Origin: Streptococcus oralis
GTDB lineage: Bacteria > Bacillota > Bacilli > Lactobacillales > Streptococcaceae
Direction: 5' to 3'
Assembly: GCF_019334565.1 (NCBI RefSeq)
Contig: NZ_CP079724.1
Location: forward strand, 62,001-126,000
DNA: 64,000 nucleotides
Shown: in pieces, positions 61,496 through 64,000 of the stretch
Layout of the letters: every line of letters starts with the position of its first letter
How positions within the stretch are numbered: the first letter of the stretch is position 1
Made by a program: the position numbers and the translations under genes
The notes under the pieces: model-generated
Database searches by the model: none
What the model was told of the DNA's origin: nothing
Seen by the model: the letters and a program-made list of their open reading frames with translations, nothing else

Positions 61496-62407
61496 ATGAA
61501 TCATTATCAGAAAAAGATTGTTAAGGGAACACTATACTCGCTACTCTCAGGCCTAATCTGGGGGATCTGTGGGATTTTAGGAGAGTATTTTTTCACTCAT
61601 TATCCAGTGTCTTCTGGATGGATTACTTCTATGCGTTTACTAGTGGCGGGGAGTTTGGTTTTAGGCTTATCAGCCTTTCAGTTGCGCACTCAATTATTGG
61701 ACATCTGGCGTGATAAGAAAAATTATCTACCTTTTTTAGCCTATGCTATTCTAGGTATTTTTTCTGTGCAGTTTTTCTTTTATCTCTGCGTTGAGTATTC
61801 CAATGCGACGACGGCGACCATTTTGCAATTTATCAGCCCAGTTTTTATCCTGTTTTACAATCGAATCATTTACCAGAAGAAAGCTTCGATTACAGCTGTT
61901 TTCTATGTTTTGATTGCCATGCTAGGTGTTTTTTTGATGGCTACAAAAGGAGATTTGTCCCAATTATCCATGACTCCTTTGGCTCTAGTGACAGGTTTGC
62001 TCAGTGCAGTAGGGGTCATGTTTAATGTTATCCTTCCCCAACGCTTTGCACGGCGCTACGGTTTCATTCCAACTGTTGGTTGGGGGATGATTCTGGCAGG
62101 GCTATTTAGTAATTTTCTTTACCCTATTTATCGGATAAGTTTTCAAGTGGATCTGGTAAGTGTGCTGATTTGTCTGACGATTGCCGTGTTTGGTACTGCT
62201 TTTGCCTTCTTTCTATCTATGAAGGCCGTGTCACTCGTTTCTCCGCTGGTTGTATCGGTGGTGAGTGCTAGCGAACCGCTCTCTTCAGCTTTATTAAGTG
62301 TTCTTTTTTTGGGATTGGTCATGGATGGTTTTTTGGCCTTAGCTATGGTGTTGATTATCGTTCCGATGATTTTCTTATCTGTAGAAGAAGCCAAACAAGC
62401 CCAGTAA
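61496..62407 (+). CDS. EamA-family (DMT) transporter
   Basis: A 303-residue protein with ten hydrophobic segments in two EamA halves (first from about residue 9: GTLYSLLSGLIWGICGILGE; second from about 150). ATTATILQFISPVFILFYNR is a typical half-repeat end. Members export or import small metabolites or amino acids; the substrate is unknown. Start at 61496 (MNHYQKK) as the longer frame would cover the promoter and part of the pbp1B terminator. Lacks a ribosome site. Confidence 0.88.
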   Translation: MNHYQKKIVKGTLYSLLSGLIWGICGILGEYFFTHYPVSSGWITSMRLLVAGSLVLGLSAFQLRTQLLDIWRDKKNYLPFLAYAILGIFSVQFFFYLCVEYSNATTATILQFISPVFILFYNRIIYQKKASITAVFYVLIAMLGVFLMATKGDLSQLSMTPLALVTGLLSAVGVMFNVILPQRFARRYGFIPTVGWGMILAGLFSNFLYPIYRISFQVDLVSVLICLTIAVFGTAFAFFLSMKAVSLVSPLVVSVVSASEPLSSALLSVLFLGLVMDGFLALAMVLIIVPMIFLSVEEAKQAQ

Positions 62408-62427
62408 AGATGATTATTTGATAGTTG

Positions 62428-62452
62428 AGGCTTCAAATTTGAAGCCTTTTTT
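62428..62452 (+). terminator. Terminator between the EamA gene and dapH
   Basis: AGGCTTCAA-AT-TTGAAGCCT followed by a T run; 9-bp perfect stem. Confidence 0.88.
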
Positions 62453-62491
62453 GGTAGAATAGGTATCATTATAACGAACCAGGAGGCACCT

Positions 62492-63190
62492 ATGACTGCT
62501 ACAAAAATGAACGCTCAAGAAATTATCCAATTTATCGCCAATGCTGAAAAGAAAACCAGTGTCAAAGTAACCTTTGAGGGGCAACTCGCATCTGCTGTGC
62601 CTAGCTCTGTTGTCAAACTAGGAAATGTTTTATTCGGAGACTGGAAGGATGTCGCTCCGCTTCTTGAAGGTTTAGTAGAAAATCAAGATTACGTTGTCGA
62701 GCAAGATGCTCGTAATTCTGCAGTTCCTTTGCTAGACAAACGTGCTATCAATGCTCGTATCGAGCCAGGTGCTATTATCCGTGACCAGGTTGAAATTGGT
62801 GACAATGCTGTTATCATGATGGGAGCTGTTGTCAATATCGGTGCTGAAATTGGTGCTGGAACCATGATTGACATGGGTGCTATCCTTGGTGGTCGTGCCA
62901 TCGTTGGGAAGAACAGCCACGTTGGTGCAGGTGCAGTTTTGGCAGGTGTGATTGAGCCAGCTAGTGCCGATCCAGTCCGTGTCGGAGACAATGTTCTCAT
63001 CGGAGCCAATGCAGTGGTTATCGAAGGTGTCCAAATCGGTAGTGGTTCAGTTGTCGCTGCAGGAGCTATTGTGACTCAAGATGTCCCAGAAAATGTAGTG
63101 GTAGCAGGCGTTCCGGCTCGTATTATCAAAGAAATCGACAGCCAAACCCAACAAAAAACAGCGCTTGAGGATGCGCTTCGTACCTTGTAA
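62492..63190 (+). CDS. dapH: Tetrahydrodipicolinate N-acetyltransferase
   Basis: A 232-residue hexapeptide acyltransferase of the acetylase branch of lysine/diaminopimelate synthesis. The N-terminal domain (about 1-85) precedes repeats such as [40 protein letters not shown] and [20 protein letters not shown], ending [10 protein letters not shown]. It uses acetyl-CoA, unlike the succinylase DapD. AGGAGG lies before the ATG. The next gene encodes the matching deacetylase. Confidence 0.95.
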   Translation: MTATKMNAQEIIQFIANAEKKTSVKVTFEGQLASAVPSSVVKLGNVLFGDWKDVAPLLEGLVENQDYVVEQDARNSAVPLLDKRAINARIEPGAIIRDQVEIGDNAVIMMGAVVNIGAEIGAGTMIDMGAILGGRAIVGKNSHVGAGAVLAGVIEPASADPVRVGDNVLIGANAVVIEGVQIGSGSVVAAGAIVTQDVPENVVVAGVPARIIKEIDSQTQQKTALEDALRTL

Positions 63191-63201
63191 TTGTAAAAGT
63201 A

Positions 63202-63236
63202 AAAAAGAGGCGGAACCCTTTTTCCAGCCTCTTTCT
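63202..63236 (+). terminator. Hairpin between dapH and the deacetylase gene
   Basis: AAAGAGGC-GGAA and TTCC-A-GCCTCTTT with a short T-rich loop, followed by CTTCT. Probably an attenuator, as the next gene acts in the same pathway. Confidence 0.75.
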
Positions 63237-63259
63237 TCTATCAAAAGGAGGATCGATAG

Positions 63260-64000
63260 ATGTTAGATTTGATTCAGACTAGACGAGATTTACACCAGAT
63301 TCCAGAGATTGGCTTGGAAGAGTTCAAGACTCAGGCTTATCTGTTGGATGTGATTGAAAAATTGACTACGGGCAAGGATTTTGTTCAAATTCGAACTTGG
63401 CGGACAGGAATTTTGGTCTACCTGCAGGGAAGTCAGCCGGAGCGAACCATTGGTTGGCGAACAGACATTGATGGTCTGCCTATTGTCGAACAAACAGGAC
63501 TGCCTTTCGCCTCTCAACACCAAGGCCGCATGCATGCTTGTGGCCATGATTTTCATATGACCATTGCCTTAGGATGTCTCGAACGCGCCCTGGAGGAACA
63601 ACCCAAGAATAATTTGCTCTTCCTATTTCAGCCTGCTGAAGAAAATGAGGCTGGTGGGATGCTCATGTATGAGGATGGTGCTTTTGGGGACTGGCTGCCA
63701 GACCAGTTTTATGGTCTCCATGTTCGTCCGGATCTGAAGGTTGGACAGATTGCGACCAACACCCATACGCTCTTTGCAGGGACTTGTGAGGTGAAGATTC
63801 GTTTCAAAGGAAAAGGAGGACACGCAGCCTTTCCACATGAAGCCAATGACGCCTTAGTGGCCGCTAGTTACTTTGTGACCCAGGTACAGTCAGTTGTCAG
63901 CCGCAATGTCAATCCAATCGAAGGAGCAGTGGTAACCTTTGGAGTGTTCCAAGCTGGAACAACCAACAATGTCATTACAGACACAGCCTTTTTACATGGT
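63260..64000 (+). CDS. N-acetyldiaminopimelate deacetylase, M20 family (3' partial)
   Basis: The frame is open from the ATG at 63260 (AAAAGGAGGA upstream) to the window end, 247 codons. It starts [20 protein letters not shown], has the metal-site motif [11 protein letters not shown], then [30 protein letters not shown] with the catalytic Glu pair, and [12 protein letters not shown], all as in M20D amidohydrolases. After dapH the natural role is removing acetyl from N-acetyl-diaminopimelate. Older annotations call such proteins hippurate hydrolases. The C-terminal third lies beyond the window. Confidence 0.92.
   Translation, partial: MLDLIQTRRDLHQIPEIGLEEFKTQAYLLDVIEKLTTGKDFVQIRTWRTGILVYLQGSQPERTIGWRTDIDGLPIVEQTGLPFASQHQGRMHACGHDFHMTIALGCLERALEEQPKNNLLFLFQPAEENEAGGMLMYEDGAFGDWLPDQFYGLHVRPDLKVGQIATNTHTLFAGTCEVKIRFKGKGGHAAFPHEANDALVAASYFVTQVQSVVSRNVNPIEGAVVTFGVFQAGTTNNVITDTAFLHG

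Noticed and set aside
1..64000. tRNA, rRNA, CRISPR arrays, BOX or RUP repeats, competence boxes
   Set aside because: None was recognised by eye. BOX and RUP elements are expected in pneumococcus-like genomes but their core sequences were not seen here.

Overview
The window is chromosomal DNA of a Mitis-group Streptococcus (S. mitis, S. oralis, S. infantis or a close relative of S. pneumoniae). The evidence is an SSURE-repeat LPXTG adhesin of the PavB type next to a two-component system and rpsD, a pneumococcus-like malR-malA-malD-malC-malX / malQ-malP regulon, pbp1B, and housekeeping genes whose order I remember from the S. pneumoniae chromosome. The start lies inside a PTS IIC gene. The end lies inside an N-acetyl-diaminopimelate deacetylase gene.

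Layout. (1) 1-5200: an amino-sugar/galactose operon: a mannose-family PTS (IIC, IID, IIA), AgaS-like SIS isomerase, tagatose-1,6-bisphosphate aldolase and galactose mutarotase. (2) 5200-9800: a glyoxalase-fold protein, then five small membrane proteins of unknown role, three of which share an N-terminal signature. (3) 9900-11470: a two-cysteine CsoR/CstR-type repressor and a rhodanese / decayed CoA-disulfide-reductase-like / rhodanese operon with a palindromic operator. (4) 11580-21600: maltose acetyltransferase-like protein, a Cthe_2159-type lipoprotein, an ABC exporter with its TetR repressor and two operator copies, threonine aldolase with a divergent LysR gene, a nucleoside phosphorylase-family protein, and KtrB/KtrA potassium uptake. 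(5) 21600-26930: PavB-like adhesin with four SSURE repeats, response regulator and histidine kinase, then rpsD with a structured leader.

(6) 26930-33450 is an AT-rich accessory region at the rpmG 3' end. It holds candidate small structured RNAs, a cluster of small LSM-like and unrecognised acidic proteins with palindromic repeats, a decayed gene, and a SIR2 + HerA defence pair. The HerA gene is interrupted by a -1 frameshift at an A7 tract that is also a correctly phased slippery heptamer. Tandem 12-bp repeats beside rpmG look like integrase arm sites. (7) 33450-41520: rpmG, rpmF, ilvD, a DUF59 protein, hisS, a CPBP protease-like membrane protein, aspS and a YitT protein. (8) 41520-43730: a three-gene cassette (GNAT with a PUA-like tail, ASCH protein, P-loop NTPase) bounded on both sides by related palindromes. 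It is the least explained gene set in the window. (9) 43740-53590: the maltodextrin regulon with MalR/CcpA-type operators. (10) 53700-64000: RlmA(II), a P1B-type ATPase with a small partner, tyrS, pbp1B, an EamA transporter, dapH and the start of the deacetylase gene.

Part 5 and part 7 lie on opposite sides of the origin in the pneumococcal order I remember, and part 7 is inverted relative to it. The accessory region therefore sits at a rearrangement junction. Three genes (ktrB, rlmA, the EamA transporter) lack a ribosome binding site and have an extended -10 box ending exactly 6 nt before the ATG, which predicts leaderless transcripts. No tRNA, rRNA, CRISPR array or intact transposase gene was seen. 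All functional statements rest on reading motifs and gene order; no database search was run.
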